Assembly (NCBI GenBank): GCA_011032825.1
Contig: JAADJZ010000001.1
Span: 744,001 to 808,000 of the forward strand
Direction: 5' to 3'
Origin: Massariosphaeria phaeospora
Lineage: Eukaryota > Ascomycota > Dothideomycetes > Pleosporales
Length of the DNA: 64,000 nt
Part shown: piece after piece, positions 1-11,463 of the stretch
Layout of the letters: every line of letters starts with the position of its first letter
Numbering within the stretch: position 1 is the first letter of the stretch
Notes under the pieces: generated by a model
The model's database searches: none
Seen by the model: the letters and a program-made list of their open reading frames with translations, nothing else
What the model was told of the DNA's origin: nothing
Made by a program: the position numbers and the translations under genes

Positions 1-131
1 TTCATCGATATGAGCACCGAGACACGCTTAGGTGGTGTTCTCTCCACCTAAGCTCCAGAAAAACACTAATCTACTTGTGGTACATTATTCAGGTCCTTGA
101 ATCGGCACTTCTGTAGAACTCATTCTCTGCC
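1..131. other. Left-edge intergenic sequence
   Basis: Short AT-balanced sequence downstream of the minus-strand membrane protein gene. I see no open frame, RNA gene or repeat here; it is probably the 3' flank of that gene. Confidence 0.5.
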
Positions 132-1438
132 TCAAAATCCCGTCGTGTTTGAACCCGATTTCGAGAAATTGTCCATCTCTATCTCAACACTCGCACCAGG
201 CTCTGTATGACGCTGGGATGACTCCGCTAGATACTCCTGGCTTTCCCCTACCGTCCCGTGTGGTGTAACTCCGAACGTGCTCTCCTTTTTGATATGATTG
301 ATCTTCCAGCTACCAATCGTCGGGTTGTGCACCTTGGTCGAACTATGAGCCGACCTTGCCGACCGTCGCGAATTCCCTGACGCTCCTGAGCCTTGTGAAA
401 TACGCGATAGATTCGTTGTGATAAATCGCCGGACGCTAGTCGCAAATGTCGTGTTTGCGGCTTTGCCTACATATGTGGAGAGCATGGGTGCGCATGAGCA
501 GATAACGCCACAGGTATTTTCGAGGATTTGGAAGAGAACACCTATCCATGCAGTCTCAGTGAAATCAGCTTCGTCGTAATCGAGGATGGGGATTAGGCAG
601 TCCAGGCGTAGAAGACCGCCGATTGTGGCACTGGTGACATTAGCTCCAATATTCGCGTCAAGGACTTTGAGTGTGCTCACAAGACACCCAGTAAGCAGAT
701 AAGTGAAACCGTGAGTTTAGTACTCGTTGTTGTTTTCAGGCGCCAGATAATGGGAAGTGGGAATGCAAGAATGAAAACGTCAAGAAAGACGTGAAGGAGC
801 CCGGAGGCGATACAAAATTCTCTGAGCTTGATGCATTTGCCCGGAGCCATCGGGTTCCAGAAGCGCTCAAGCGGTATGCAGGTAGTCAACATGCTAAGAA
901 GCGTAAGCGGTGTATTCATTATAGATGAAGAGGCTTCACGAACGTGACAAATGTGCTTGCCCACCAACAAATCACGGTGACCATCGCCGCATAACAAGTG
1001 TATCGATGCCATGCTATGACTTTGAAAATTCGCGTGTAGAGGCACAGGATTGCCAGCTGAATAATGGTAACAGTGGTTGCCCACAACACACTGACGCTTG
1101 TGAGAGCCTACATAGACCCGTAAGCTACCATGTTGCGGTTGACGTATGGAACGAAGCGTGCTTACTTTGAAGACGGTTGGAATATTTTCAGGATGAAGCA
1201 AGGATATGGTCCTGCCGAGTCCACCATAGATAACGCAGATCAAGATACTGCTATAGCATCCATAAGAGAGTACCAAACCCAAGGCACATAGCCAGTCGTC
1301 CCAGAGCAACGGCTGCTTCCTTTCCGAGCGATGCCAAAAGCGGAGAACGACGGACAGGGTTGCGAAGGCTAAGAAAATCGCGGGGACTATCACCAGCGTC
1401 TTGGACGGCGACGTGTCAATCTCAAATTTATGAAACAT
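132..1438 (-). CDS. Fungal rhodopsin-like (PTH11-related) integral membrane protein
   Basis: Four-exon gene of about 382 aa. I place introns at 1165-1108 (58 bp), 943-894 (50 bp) and 680-631 (50 bp, GTGAGC donor, GCTAAT branch, CAG acceptor); the splices restore one frame across what otherwise look like two separate frames. Hydrophobic segments are spread over the first 270 residues. The family signature segment 'ERFWNPMAPGKCI', followed by two further helices, matches the fungal rhodopsin-like domain that occurs alone or in PTH11-type receptors. The C-terminal tail is polar and Ser-rich. No CFEM domain is present at the N-terminus. Such genes often sit in or beside metabolite clusters, but ligand and function are unknown. 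The start is the only ATG directly before the first membrane segment. Confidence 0.8.
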
Positions 1439-1940
1439 CGTTTGTACACGAGCTAGAACCCGGGAGGGGGAAAATTGTGAAGATTGGGGTTATGCGGATG
1501 GCTCATGGGCAGAGAGGCCGCAAAGCATCTGTTTTATTTGTGTTGTGTGCCATGAATCCTTTTTGTACATCCAACTAAGTGCGTCGAATCTTTACTACAT
1601 AACTAGATGTCTTCGGACTCCGACACATACAACAACATGGTGCATTGAATCAAAGCGTCTTATTTTGTCAGTGCAACTGTATCCGCCTGCTCATCCAGAG
1701 GCGGGCATGGCGAGGTAAACGCATAATCAAGGCAAAGTCGTGCTACATCGGACGGTAACTGTAGGCGCCGATACTACACTACGGCATATATACACAGGTT
1801 GCTGCGCCTCCGCCACAATGCTATTGATCATCAGTTAATGCACATTGAACAGTGCGCCTACGCCAAGATCGGATCAAACACTGACCAATACGAGTCAGCT
1901 AGGATCTTCCCAGTCACCATCGCCGTCCTTCATTTTTGCA
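1439..1940. promoter_or_regulatory. Intergenic region, divergent promoters of the membrane protein and methyltransferase genes
   Basis: About 500 bp between two divergent genes, so it must hold both promoters. A TATA-like 'catatatacac' lies near 1785-1796, about 150 bp upstream of the methyltransferase ATG. The frame of the methyltransferase is open back to about 1845 but contains no ATG before 1941. No other feature seen. Confidence 0.4.
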
Positions 1941-2844
1941 ATGGACAAGTTTCAGGAAGTCTACCTGGAATCCAAAAAGAAACGACAAGCGGCGGAATTC
2001 CATCGCTATCGGGTGCAGCATGAATTGCACAAGTCCGAGTTTGATGGTTCCATGATTGCAGTTCCGCTTCCCAGTACGCCTATTCGCATATTGGACTCTG
2101 CAACCGGAGAGGGCACATGGATGATTGAAGAATCTGAGAGATATCCCCATGCCACATTTGTGGGCACGGACATTGAAACTGCGGGCTTCGAAGAGCATTC
2201 CGATCTCCCAGGCTCGATCTCGTTCCGCCAGCAATCGATTCTGGATGCGTGGCCCGAGGCAGATCAAGCATCCTTTGATCTAGTGCATCAGCGGTATGGC
2301 TTCAGTAACATACCTGCTGAGCAATGCCAGAAGGCGGTCAATGGCCTACTGAGTCTTGCAAAACCCAGCGGCTATATTCAGCTCGTTGATACGGACCTAA
2401 TGGCGTTCGAAAGCGGGGAAGGGCACGAGGGGATGTCGGAGATGATGAGCTTCATGGGCAGATTCTTCCAGCAAGGAGGTATGAACCCGTCTTCAGGGCC
2501 GAAGTTGGAGAATTGGCTTAAAGCTGCCGGAGCAGAAGATGTCGAAGTTAGAGCGATGTCTTTCGGAATGGGGGTGCGGGCGAAGACGGCAAAACTTGCG
2601 GAGCTGTCTACATGGAACCAAATCACCTTAGTTGACAACTTTTCATTCGTTTGTAGTCGTAAGTATTTCCCTACCTTGACAGGCATTGTTGTAGCTAACA
2701 TGGTATGTGGTAGAGTTTCCTAATTTCTGGTATAGCCCAGAGCAGTTCGAGACACTTGCGAAAAACGTGGAAAGAGAACTAGGGTCAACGGGAAACAGTT
2801 GGAAATTTTGGGTGGTCACAGGACGACGCCCTTCAAATGAATGA
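1941..2844 (+). CDS. SAM-dependent methyltransferase 1 (GliN/UMTA-like class I)
   Basis: Two exons, 282 aa, with an intron at 2659-2713 (55 bp, GTAAGT donor). After splicing the protein ends 'FWVVTGRRPSNE'. The class I Rossmann motif I reads 'ILDSATGEGTW', followed by an acidic motif II ('GTDIE') and a 'FDLVHQRYG' strand. A second conserved block has 'GEGHEGM' and 'SSGPKLENWL'. This is the fungal UMTA/LaeA-like fold that includes the small N-methyltransferases of ETP clusters (family knowledge; substrate not visible). It ends 60 bp from the convergent P450 gene and is clearly related to the methyltransferase at 4957. I chose the ATG at 1941 because it is the first ATG in frame and leaves a normal N-terminus. 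Confidence 0.82.
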
Positions 2845-2904
2845 CCCGTTCGCCTAGGATGATCGCTTATGAATAGTATCAATCGAGAATCTGAACTTTT
2901 TACT

Positions 2905-4640
2905 TCATTGACTTCGTGTCCTACTCTTGAGATAAACCTCGAGTTTCTTCGTTGGGAGGAAGAACCCTTCCATGCTTCCACTGGTGGGACTGGATGGTAG
3001 ACTACCTGCCGGTTTGATATCGTATTCGTATATCAAACGTCCGAGAATCAACTTCACCACCCTCAAGGCGAAGAACCGGCCCGGGCACGATTGCTTGCCA
3101 TATCCAAAAGGCAGGTACATCTCATCCGGCGCATCTGCCTTCAATCGCCCCACATCTTTAGGCAAACCATCGACCGCGCAGTCACAGGGTCCCGAACCGG
3201 CGAATCGGAAAGGGAGGAACTCGCGCGGCTGATCGTAATTGGTTGGGTCGAAATGGATGGACTGCGCTGGAAAGACGATTTTGGTACCTGGCTTTAGCTG
3301 AAAGCCATCGTGAAGGGTTACGGGCTGCTGGGCGACACGTAGCGATACCACTGATCATTGTGTTAGTACCGCATTGACTGTGAGAACACGCTGGTCACTT
3401 ACAGGCAGAAGGCACGTGGACACGAAGTACTTCTCTAATGAAGCTATCGAGAAGGTGCAGATGATTCAATGTGTGCTTACTATCCCAAGAACCGTACTTG
3501 GCAAGTACATCCTTGATCTCTGCTCTAATGGGCTCAATGCACTCTGGCATGGCTAGCAATTGCCACAGTGAGTTGTGCACCAAGGCGATGGTAGAGCCCG
3601 TGCTGGCGAAGTGCAGATGCAGGACACGAATCGCATGCCGGAACGAGTCAACCTCATTTGGCGTCGCGGGCGGCATATCCACGATTAGCTGGACAGTGTC
3701 GAGACGTTCGTTGGGCTCTGCTCCGTTCTTTTCTGCCATGCGTTCTTCCACGATAGGGACGATGTACTTCTGCATTGCGCGCCGGATCTGCATACGGTAT
3801 GGTATGCTAAAGACCCAGTAGAATGGTTTGCGGAAAGGGCCTAGAGGTATGAAGTTCCACAACGCGCCGAAGATGACATGAGACATGTTGAGAGACTCGG
3901 TTGTAGCGCGATAATCCGCTCGCCGACACAGATCGGGTCCGACTAAAATGCGGTTCGATATGTAGTGTACGAGCTTCGACGATAGGTCCATGGCCTTGAA
4001 GTGCTTCCAGTCTTTGATCTTACCTAATTCCTTTGCGAATACGAAGTTGGCTTCGTCTTGGAGTAAAGGCACCGTATCGTCTAAAAGGTGTGAGTTTCTG
4101 GCCCGCGACGGTTGACACGGGACTACAAACTAATTCGAGAGTTCAAGTGCTTTGACACGACATCGATTTCCATAGTGTTCGCGATAGGCACATCGCCAAC
4201 AGATGCCTCCATATTCAAGGCATCACTGAGGCATTTCGCAAGGTTCAACGCATGTCGATCTTGAGTTCGCAGGTCGCGGAGGTACTTGGGCGGCATGACG
4301 AGGAATCGAAGGCCCCAGAACGTAACGTACCATGGCTGGCCTTTCTTGCTGTACTTTGTAAGGTCAGCTATCTTGAGCCATAGACTAGGTAGCTTTCAAT
4401 GCACACCTTCTTGTACGCCGCAGGCTCAAGTTTGTCCAGCATCCATCGATCCGCCGTTGTCCAGTTTAACCAGGGCTTCAACAGTCCTTGGCCGACGAAG
4501 GGATATTCTCCGTAGATGGGTGTTCCATCCCCGAGTAGAAGACCGACTGCAATTGCAGAGATAATTGTGAGTATAATAGTTGATTGCCAGTGCTCTCGAG
4601 CGGTCTCAAGCAAGGCCGTAAGTCTCTCGCTCAAACTCAT
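2905..4640 (-). CDS. Cytochrome P450 monooxygenase
   Basis: Four exons, about 526 aa, introns at 4406-4354 (53 bp), 4130-4081 (50 bp) and 3402-3351 (52 bp, TACTAAC branch). An N-terminal membrane anchor (residues about 19-40, 'STIILTIISAIAVGLLLG') would place it on the ER. The K-helix ExxR is seen in 'FIREVLRV', and the heme-binding loop is 'FGYGKQSCPGRFFA' with the cysteine ligand. A PERF-like 'FLPFRF' precedes it. It is therefore a complete class II fungal P450. It is flanked by two related methyltransferases and shares a 316-bp promoter with the second; in ETP clusters P450s of this kind oxidise the diketopiperazine, which is only an inference here. A start 26 codons further upstream is possible. 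Confidence 0.9.
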
Positions 4641-4956
4641 GATGATGGTAGTGGGTGGTGGTGGATGCTTCGTGGATAGCAAACACTGAAGGGCTAAAGA
4701 TGGATTGCGGCGTAGCAACCACGCACGCCGCGTAATCTCTTAAACCCCGCCATTGGTGTCCTGTAACAGGAAAACAACGTTACACTGCATGCTCATCGGC
4801 CTGAAATTTCCGACGGAACTAGAGAACATATACCCCGAAAAACTGTTCTGAGACGAAACAAAACGCACAATAGACCGCAAGAAAGCGCGTCGCACACACG
4901 TATTTTAACGTGGTGAAATCGATTGCAAGGCTCGCCATTATCACTCCACTTTCACG
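4641..4956. promoter_or_regulatory. Bidirectional promoter of P450 and methyltransferase 2
   Basis: 316 bp separate the two divergent start codons, so both genes must be controlled from here; co-regulation would be expected. I could not recognise a specific binding motif with confidence. Confidence 0.5.
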
Positions 4957-5866
4957 ATGTCAGCACAGACGAAAATTGAAGAAGACACTTACCAAGGTCC
5001 TCGCCATGACGGAGAATATGAAAGGCTACGAGTGCAACATGAAATGATCAAAACGCTCATGAAGGGAAGGCTGGTGCTTGCACCAGTTGACCTTAGCAAG
5101 CCGGATCTTGCCGTTCTCGATTCAGCAACAGCCGACGGGTACTGGCTTCTTGATCTCGCACAACACGTTGCACCAACGGCAACACTAATGGGAGCGGATA
5201 TTGCACCCCAACGATTCTTGAATCCATCCGAGCTCCCTGCCAACGTCTCTTTGTTCCCGCAAAACATATTCGATCCATGGCCGGACTATGCTCAGAATGC
5301 TTTCGATCTGGTACATCAACGTTTTGTGCTCCCAGTGTGTTCGGACCAGACGAGCATGGATGTCATTCGAAACTTGCTCGTGTGCGTCAAGTCTGGGGGC
5401 TATTTGATGTTGCATGACGCCGATTTCGACAGCATCGAAGAAGGAGAGGGCCACGAAGCCATGGAGAGACTTCGCGATGTTCTCAGGCGATCATGGAGCA
5501 TGATAGGCTACAACCTGTCCCCTGGTCCCAAACTACGCGGGTGGTTCGAACACGCTGGACTGGAAGATGTCCACGAAGAAATTCTGCACATCAAAGTAGG
5601 AGCTTCAGCTGATAATAGAGAGGATGGAGAGAGACCGATTGGAGTGTTACTCGCTGCGCTGGACGGTATTCGGGTTAATATGGGCAGTAAGTATACCGCG
5701 CTTCATGCTCGGTCAAAGTCCACTAACACCAATAGAAATGTCGGGCTTCTTCTTCTCCGATGAGGATTTTGCTAAGCTGAAGATCGACCTAAAGAAAGAA
5801 CTAGAGACGAATGGGAACTGCTATAATACCCATATAGTATGGGCTCGCAAGGCCGCTGAGGTATGA
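4957..5866 (+). CDS. SAM-dependent methyltransferase 2 (GliN/UMTA-like)
   Basis: Two exons, 286 aa, intron 5687-5735 (49 bp, CACTAAC branch). Motif I is 'VLDSATADGYWLLDL', followed by 'GADIAP' and 'FDLVHQRFV'; the later 'GEGHEAM' and 'SPGPKLRGWFEHAG' match the first methyltransferase block for block. It is a diverged paralogue of the gene at 1941, probably from a local duplication. The natural end is 'IVWARKAAEV', just after the last beta strand. The last codons GAG|GTATGA form a credible splice donor, and the dipeptidase coding sequence begins within 130 bp in the same phase; see the findings on a possible fusion. Confidence 0.82.
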
Positions 5867-5873
5867 GGACCGC

Positions 5874-7335
5874 ATGTACTTAGTATGCATACAAGAACGT
5901 GTTACCTAGCTCATTTGAAGAATCGCCGAAAACGATGCTCTCGCAAACTAAGTTCTTCCGAACCCTGCACTAACCGAGGTGATTTAGTCCTTCCTTGAGG
6001 ATGCACATCGTATTTTGGAGCGAGTGCCATTGATAGACGGACATAATGACTGGCCTCACCTCATCCGAGGTTATTATGATAATTTGTCAGTGAACTTATT
6101 CCGTGTGATCTCAAGCTGACGTGAGTTGAAGGTTAGATGCAAGATTTGGTTGCGATCGAGACCTTGCAGGCCATGTAGACATCAAACGCATACGGAGCGG
6201 TAGATGCGGTGGTATCTTTTTGAGTGCTTATGTCGACTGGTAGGTGACCTCTGAGTGAGGCGGAACAACAACTGATCTGAAGCATGCAGTCCTAACATAA
6301 GAAACGACTTCCTAGATGATCACTACCTCGAGCCTCTGAGAGACACTCTCCAGCAGATTGATTTGATACACCGTCTCACAATGCTTTATCCCGATCATCT
6401 CGTCATCGTGGAAAAGGCTGAAGACATCATGAAAGTATTCCATGCCGGCAAAATTCCCACCATAATTTCGATTGAGGGGCTGCATCAAATTGGAAACAGC
6501 AGTAGCGTCTTGAGGACATATTATCGGTTGGGGGTTAGATGTGCAACTCTGGCTCACAACCGAAACAACAAATATGCAGACAGTGAAAGAGAGGAGCCGG
6601 TACATCAGGGACTATCAGCAGCAGGACGAGCGATTGTGAAGGAGATGAACAGGATTGGCATGTAAGGATCCTGAAATTCTGAGAAATTTCCGAACTAAGA
6701 GAAGGCAGGATGATCGATCTCTCTCACACCAGTCATAAAGTCATGCACGAAGTTCTTGACTTATCGGTAGCGCCTGTACTTTATACCCACTCTTCATGGT
6801 AAGCGCAGTCCCAGCAACGTTTTTCGGTTTGCTCACCACGGACAGTTTCGCTCTCGTACCGTCCGCCCGAAACGTACCGGATGAAGTTATCGAGAAAGTG
6901 AAACATAATGGCGGCCTGATCATGATTAGTCTCGTTCCACACTTAACACATACAAATTCGAGTAAAGCAAATGCCCATCACGTTGTCGATCATATGGAGC
7001 ACGTAGCTGATAGAATCGGCTTCAATCATGTTGGTATTGGGTCCGACTATGACGGAATGGAGAACGGCGTCGTTGAAGTTGAAGATGTAAGCAAGCTGCC
7101 AAACCTCGTAGCTTGCATGATCTCGCGTGGCATGTCCGAAGAGAATGTCGGGAAAATCCTAGGGGGGAATTTGATACGCGTGATGGAGGGTGTAGAAGTT
7201 GCTGCGGAGCAACTGCGTGCAGAGTCTGTGCTCGAAGATACGGTGAAGCCGTTATGGGACGAGCAATTCAGAGACTGGGTACGCTCGCTATATCCAAACG
7301 CCGAGAAGGACCGGCGCCAGGGCAAGCGAGAATAG
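5874..7335 (+). CDS. Membrane dipeptidase, peptidase family M19 (GliJ-like)
   Basis: Six exons in my model, 388 aa: introns 5883-5987, 6086-6131, 6240-6289, 6662-6708 and 6799-6845, all GT-AG. Metal ligands of the binuclear zinc site are visible: 'IDGHND' (His and Asp), the bridging Glu in 'IISIEG', His in 'DLSHTS' and His in 'YTHSS'; 'IGSDYDG' follows near the C-terminus. In ETP pathways a dipeptidase of this family trims gamma-glutamyl-processed glutathione adducts (Cys-Gly cleavage). The first exon (9 bases, MYL) is uncertain: the only ATG in a suitable phase lies 7 bases after the upstream stop codon, too close for its own promoter. It ends 16 bp from the convergent cyclotransferase gene. 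No secretion signal is visible. Confidence 0.85.
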
Positions 7336-7351
7336 TTCAAATCTGGACGAG

Positions 7352-8161
7352 CTATAGCTGCTCTGTGCTGGTCCCTCCATCTCCACGTCCAAATACGGGC
7401 GCTTGTATGTAGTCATGATGGAACCACATCAGCCAAAGCAGTATGTCGAATATAGTAAGGAACCATCCCGGGACTTCACCCTGTTCGTTGCTGAAACGTC
7501 TCGTACCATGCTGAACCCACATCGATATCTTATGCCAAACCAGTTGGAAAGTCCACTGACCGACTCTCCAGCGCGTTGAGTTGGAAGGACGAAACGCTGG
7601 AAGTTGAACGAGCGTTTCCTGGTACTCGATTGGGAGTTTGGACTCTATAGCACCCTTCAAGAGGAGGTCCTTTCTCGTTAGCGCAACGAAGACGTCGTGA
7701 ACTTAGGAATATTGTACCAGATACCTCCTTGACGGATATCGACCACCCGCAAAAGGGCTCTCGTGTCTTGCAATCAGGGTGTAAACACGTAGTGTTTTTC
7801 CTGCAACATCCTCAGCCGCGGTCTCGACCATGCGATATGCGACGCCGGCCCCCTCAGTCACCAATACCTTCAAAAAATCCGCCTCACTCAATAGATACGC
7901 CACACCAAACACAGGCTGACACCTATCGTGCTGCACTCTAGCCTGCAAGCCTGCCATCGCAGGCTCCGAGTACGGCAAAAATAGAACGTTGAAGCACAGC
8001 GAATACCCCGGGAGTCGCACCACCCGAGATTGTTGTGGTGCTACGCCACGTTTGCCCGTGAGCACCGAAAGCGAGAGATTGGATCCATAGGCAAAGTACC
8101 AACGCGGCGTAGACGCAGCCTGTTCCGGAATTTCCATAACTGGACGAGGAATAAGTTCCAC
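7352..8161 (-). CDS. Gamma-glutamylcyclotransferase-like protein (GliK-like)
   Basis: Two exons, 253 aa, intron 7717-7670 (48 bp). The family signature 'YFAYGSNLS' starts at about residue 22, and the conserved 'RYPSRRYLDLLLKGA' is rebuilt across the splice junction, which fixes donor and acceptor. A C-terminal hydrophobic segment ('WFLTIFDILLWLMWF') suggests a membrane tail. The enzyme class releases 5-oxoproline from gamma-glutamyl compounds; in the gliotoxin pathway GliK acts on the bis-glutathione intermediate just before the dipeptidase step. Its place between the dipeptidase (convergent, 16 bp) and the MFS transporter (divergent, 232 bp) supports a shared role. Confidence 0.85.
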
Positions 8162-8393
8162 AATTGGGCGAGTAATATGCGAGGGAGCAAGGGGTGGCTT
8201 GAGACCTGTATGCAGATCATCAGTCTAATATGCAGTTCTTTATTCGCCGGCCGTTGGGTGTAACGGTCTATAATGCCCGACGGTGCCGCAGCTCCTCACT
8301 TGAAGATTCAGCCGTACAATACGAATCTCCATAGCGTGCAGTACTGTACCGGCGCCAACCACACTTTTCGAATCAGAGGAACATCCACGCGAT
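8162..8393. promoter_or_regulatory. Bidirectional promoter of the GliK-like gene and MFS transporter
   Basis: 232 bp between two divergent start codons; it must carry both promoters. No motif was assigned. Confidence 0.5.
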
Positions 8394-10093
8394 ATGTCGG
8401 AAACTGTGGAAAAGGGAGATGCGGTCGTGGATGCCACAGTTGTAGTGCGAGAACCGACCGACACCACCACATATGCATCGCCACGCCGCCTGGGCTTTGT
8501 GGTGATGATCATCTGCTGCGCAAGCTTCCTCTGCGGGCTGGTGAGTTCCTCATTCTTCTCATACGATTCAAATGCTAAGAGTAACCCTTCTCGCAGGATC
8601 AGACCATTGTCGCGACTGCCGTTCCTAGAATCACAGATAGCTTCCATGCGCTTGGCGACATCGCGTGGTGGACATCGGCGTATCTGTATGTCAACAACAC
8701 ATTTCCCGCATAGCAAATTTGACAGCCTTTCAGACTTACTTCCGCTTCGCTCCAGCTCAGTTACGGCCGCCTGTACACTCTCTTTTCCATAAAAATCGTC
8801 TACCTTCTCGCCATTACCATTTTCTGCATCGGCTCCCTCATCTGCGCCACCGCACCCACCTCCATTGCCCTCATCATCGGGCGCGCCATCGCAGGATGCG
8901 GTGCTGCCGGCATCATGTCTGGGTCGGTCCTCGTACTCGCGGCTTCGTGTCCGCTTGAGAAGAGAGCCGCTCTTAGTGGTTTGATGTTCATGTCCCTTGG
9001 TATCTCTGCTGTTGCGGGGCCGTTTGTCGGAGGCGCATTGACCGACCAGGCGACATGGAGATGGTGTTTCTGGATCAACCTGCCTATATGCGCCGCTCTT
9101 CTGTTAGGGATTTGCTTCGTGGTCAAAACGCCATACGAGGAAAAGTACAGGCGCATGTCCTGGCAAGAGAAAGTACGAAATTTCGATCTCCCGGGCACAA
9201 TCCTCCTCACCGCAGCACTTGTTTGCATCATCCTCGCCCTGCAACTTGGCGGTTCCGTCTATCCCTGGTCGAATGGTCGTGTTATCGCACTTTTCGTCGT
9301 CTCTTTGGTGCTCTTCCTTTCATTCATAGGCATTCAAAGTGCGTTTCCCTCCCAACGCTCCTTTTCGCCTGCTCTTATCCGCAACCGCAGTGTCTCCTTC
9401 GCAGCTTTGTACTCTGGTTTCATATCGGGCGGGATGTTCGTCGTAATTACCTATCTCCCCCTCTGGTTCCAGGCCATCAAGAATGCATCCGCGCTCCGCT
9501 CTGGCGTTATGATAACCCCACTCATCGCTTCTTTTGTTATTATGTCCGCGCTGTGTGGCGCCGCAACTCAAGTAGTCGGATACTACAACCCCGCCATGTA
9601 TCTCGGCGTCTTACTCACCGCTGTCGGCGCGGGTCTGTTATCGTCGTCAACATTCAACCCTGGGATCAGCAGCTCCGCATGGATTGGCTACCAAGTATTG
9701 TATGGCCTTGGCGCTGGCGCTGGCGTCCCTCCCCCTATGCTCGTTATCCAAACTGTGCTACCTGCATCTGATGTACCTCTCGGTGTCTGCCTCGTCAATC
9801 TCGTCCAAATGCTTTGGTCTTCAGTCGCTGTCGCCATCGCGCAAACTGTCTTCGTCAACGAACTCCAGAAAGGGGTCCGAGACGCGGTCAATATACCAGG
9901 ATTTGATACGTCGGTCCTTGTCAATAGTGGTGCAACAGATCTGAGTAGCATGTACTCGCCGGATCAGTTGGACAAGGTACTTCCGGCGTACAGCGAGGCT
10001 ATTACCAAAACCTTTTATATTGCCCTGGCGTTGAGCTGCGGGGCATGGTTTCTGGCACTACCGGTGCAGTGGAAGTCGATGAAGAAGAAGTGA
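8394..10093 (+). CDS. MFS drug/toxin efflux transporter (DHA14 type, GliA-like)
   Basis: Three exons, 531 aa, introns 8541-8596 and 8686-8733. An acidic N-terminal tail precedes about 14 hydrophobic segments. The first helix leads into '[13 protein letters not shown]', the signature of 14-spanner drug:H+ antiporters, and '[11 protein letters not shown]' is the loop 2-3 motif A. '[15 protein letters not shown]' is the motif C-like helix. Proteins of this subfamily export fungal specialised metabolites and give self-protection; the position at the end of the cluster fits. It is followed after 105 bp by the housekeeping dCMP deaminase, which marks the right border of the cluster. Confidence 0.9.
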
Positions 10094-10198
10094 ACATTTG
10101 TATGTTTGTGGATGGAACACAAGATCGTTGTGTTTGGAATCAAGAGATATAGCATCAAAATCATTGTAGATGCACACTCCACACTCAATCGTAGTTGC

Positions 10199-11463
10199 TT
10201 AGCTTAGTGGCCGAATGAAGTTGCTATTGTCAAAGATCTCGCGAACATCCTCGACCTTGTTCATGTCCTCGCTGTCAGAAATCGGACCAGGTGATGCACC
10301 CAAAGCAAGGTCGATCAAGCCTTCTCCGGGCGGGGAGAACTGGCGCAGGCGCACGCCACTTTCGGCGAAGATGGCGGCCGTTTTCGTATCGACCATGTAG
10401 CTTTGATTATAAACAACCTCGCTGATGCCGACTTGTGTTATTTTGACGCTGCACGTAAGGCACGGACAAGTATTGCAGTACAGGATAGACCTTTCTCCGA
10501 TCCGGTCTCGTCCGGCTTCCAGTAAGGCGTTTTCTTCGGCGTGGAGGCAGAGACAGGTGGAGAGACCCACGCCACCACTTGATAAGTTGTTGCACCGCGG
10601 GCCTATATCGTGAATCAGTTCACTTCTCAGTACACCACACGGCTGTATGCTTACATCCGCCCTCATTGCAGTTGGTCATGCCTCGAGGCGTGCCGTTGTA
10701 TCCGGTGCTTATGACCCTCTTTTCCCGTACGACCACGCATCCCACTCGCCGCTTCATGCAATTACTCCTGTGTGCAGCGAGGTCCGCGAGCCGCATGAAA
10801 TATTGATCCCAAGTTGGACGGAGACGGGCCTCGCTGGCGAGATCGATCGACTTCAAAGCGGCATATAGGGAGTCCAACGAGGTGGTAGAATTTAAGAGTT
10901 TGAGCTGCGCACGTTGGAAAAGAGCGGCGAGCCCAGTGCCAGGAGCAAAGAGGTAAGCGTCGTTGCGGAGGACGAAGTCTTCGAGGGAGGGTGGAGTAAG
11001 TTGGCTGGCAGCGCATCTAGAAGAATCAGCGGTCGATCGCGCAACCTATCTCATTTGTTCAGCATACCGATCACTGAAGCGCCGCCACCGCACGCTCACT
11101 GGTGCATCGACACTCACAAGAAGGAAGAACGGGCGTCGCAGCAGAGCGTCTACGACATGGTCGTCCCAGATATCCGTCGTCACCCAACGCTCGCGCCATC
11201 TTAGGGTGACAAATTCGAGCAAAGCATCAACATCAGCAAAGGTGTGATCTCGACCAGCCGGGGGTTGCTGCGGAAAAGGGACCGAGGCAGACTTCTCAAC
11301 GGCGGGAGTCGCCGAGGTGCGGGCGAGGTGTATCCGTTTGAATTGGTGCTCTTGAGTAAGATATGAAGCTATTGACGACTTGCCAGCGCAGATGCCTAGC
11401 ACAGGTGAGCAGATGAAGGCTGTTGTGGGGGTACGGCTTGCCTCCGCAGAGCCCCATGAGCAT
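10199..11463 (-). CDS. DCD1: Deoxycytidylate (dCMP) deaminase with N-terminal P-loop kinase-like domain
   Basis: Four exons, 371 aa. Introns: 11441-11396 (46 bp, apparent GC-AG with GCAAGC donor), 11067-11017 (51 bp) and 10654-10603 (52 bp). The N-terminus 'GICAGKSSIASYL' is a Walker A loop of a nucleotide-kinase-like domain, as in other fungal Dcd1 proteins. The deaminase domain has the zinc site 'HAEENA' (His and catalytic Glu) and 'PCLTC' (two Cys), with 'STGYNGTPRGM' upstream. It converts dCMP to dUMP for dTTP synthesis. With an ordinary GT donor I could not keep frame into the P-loop exon, which is why the GC donor is preferred. Divergent from ATG7. Confidence 0.9.

Noticed and set aside
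4368..4718. P450 start further upstream (MLRRNPSLALQ)
   Set aside because: Possible in frame, but the ATG at 4640 lies directly before the membrane anchor and gives the usual N-terminus.
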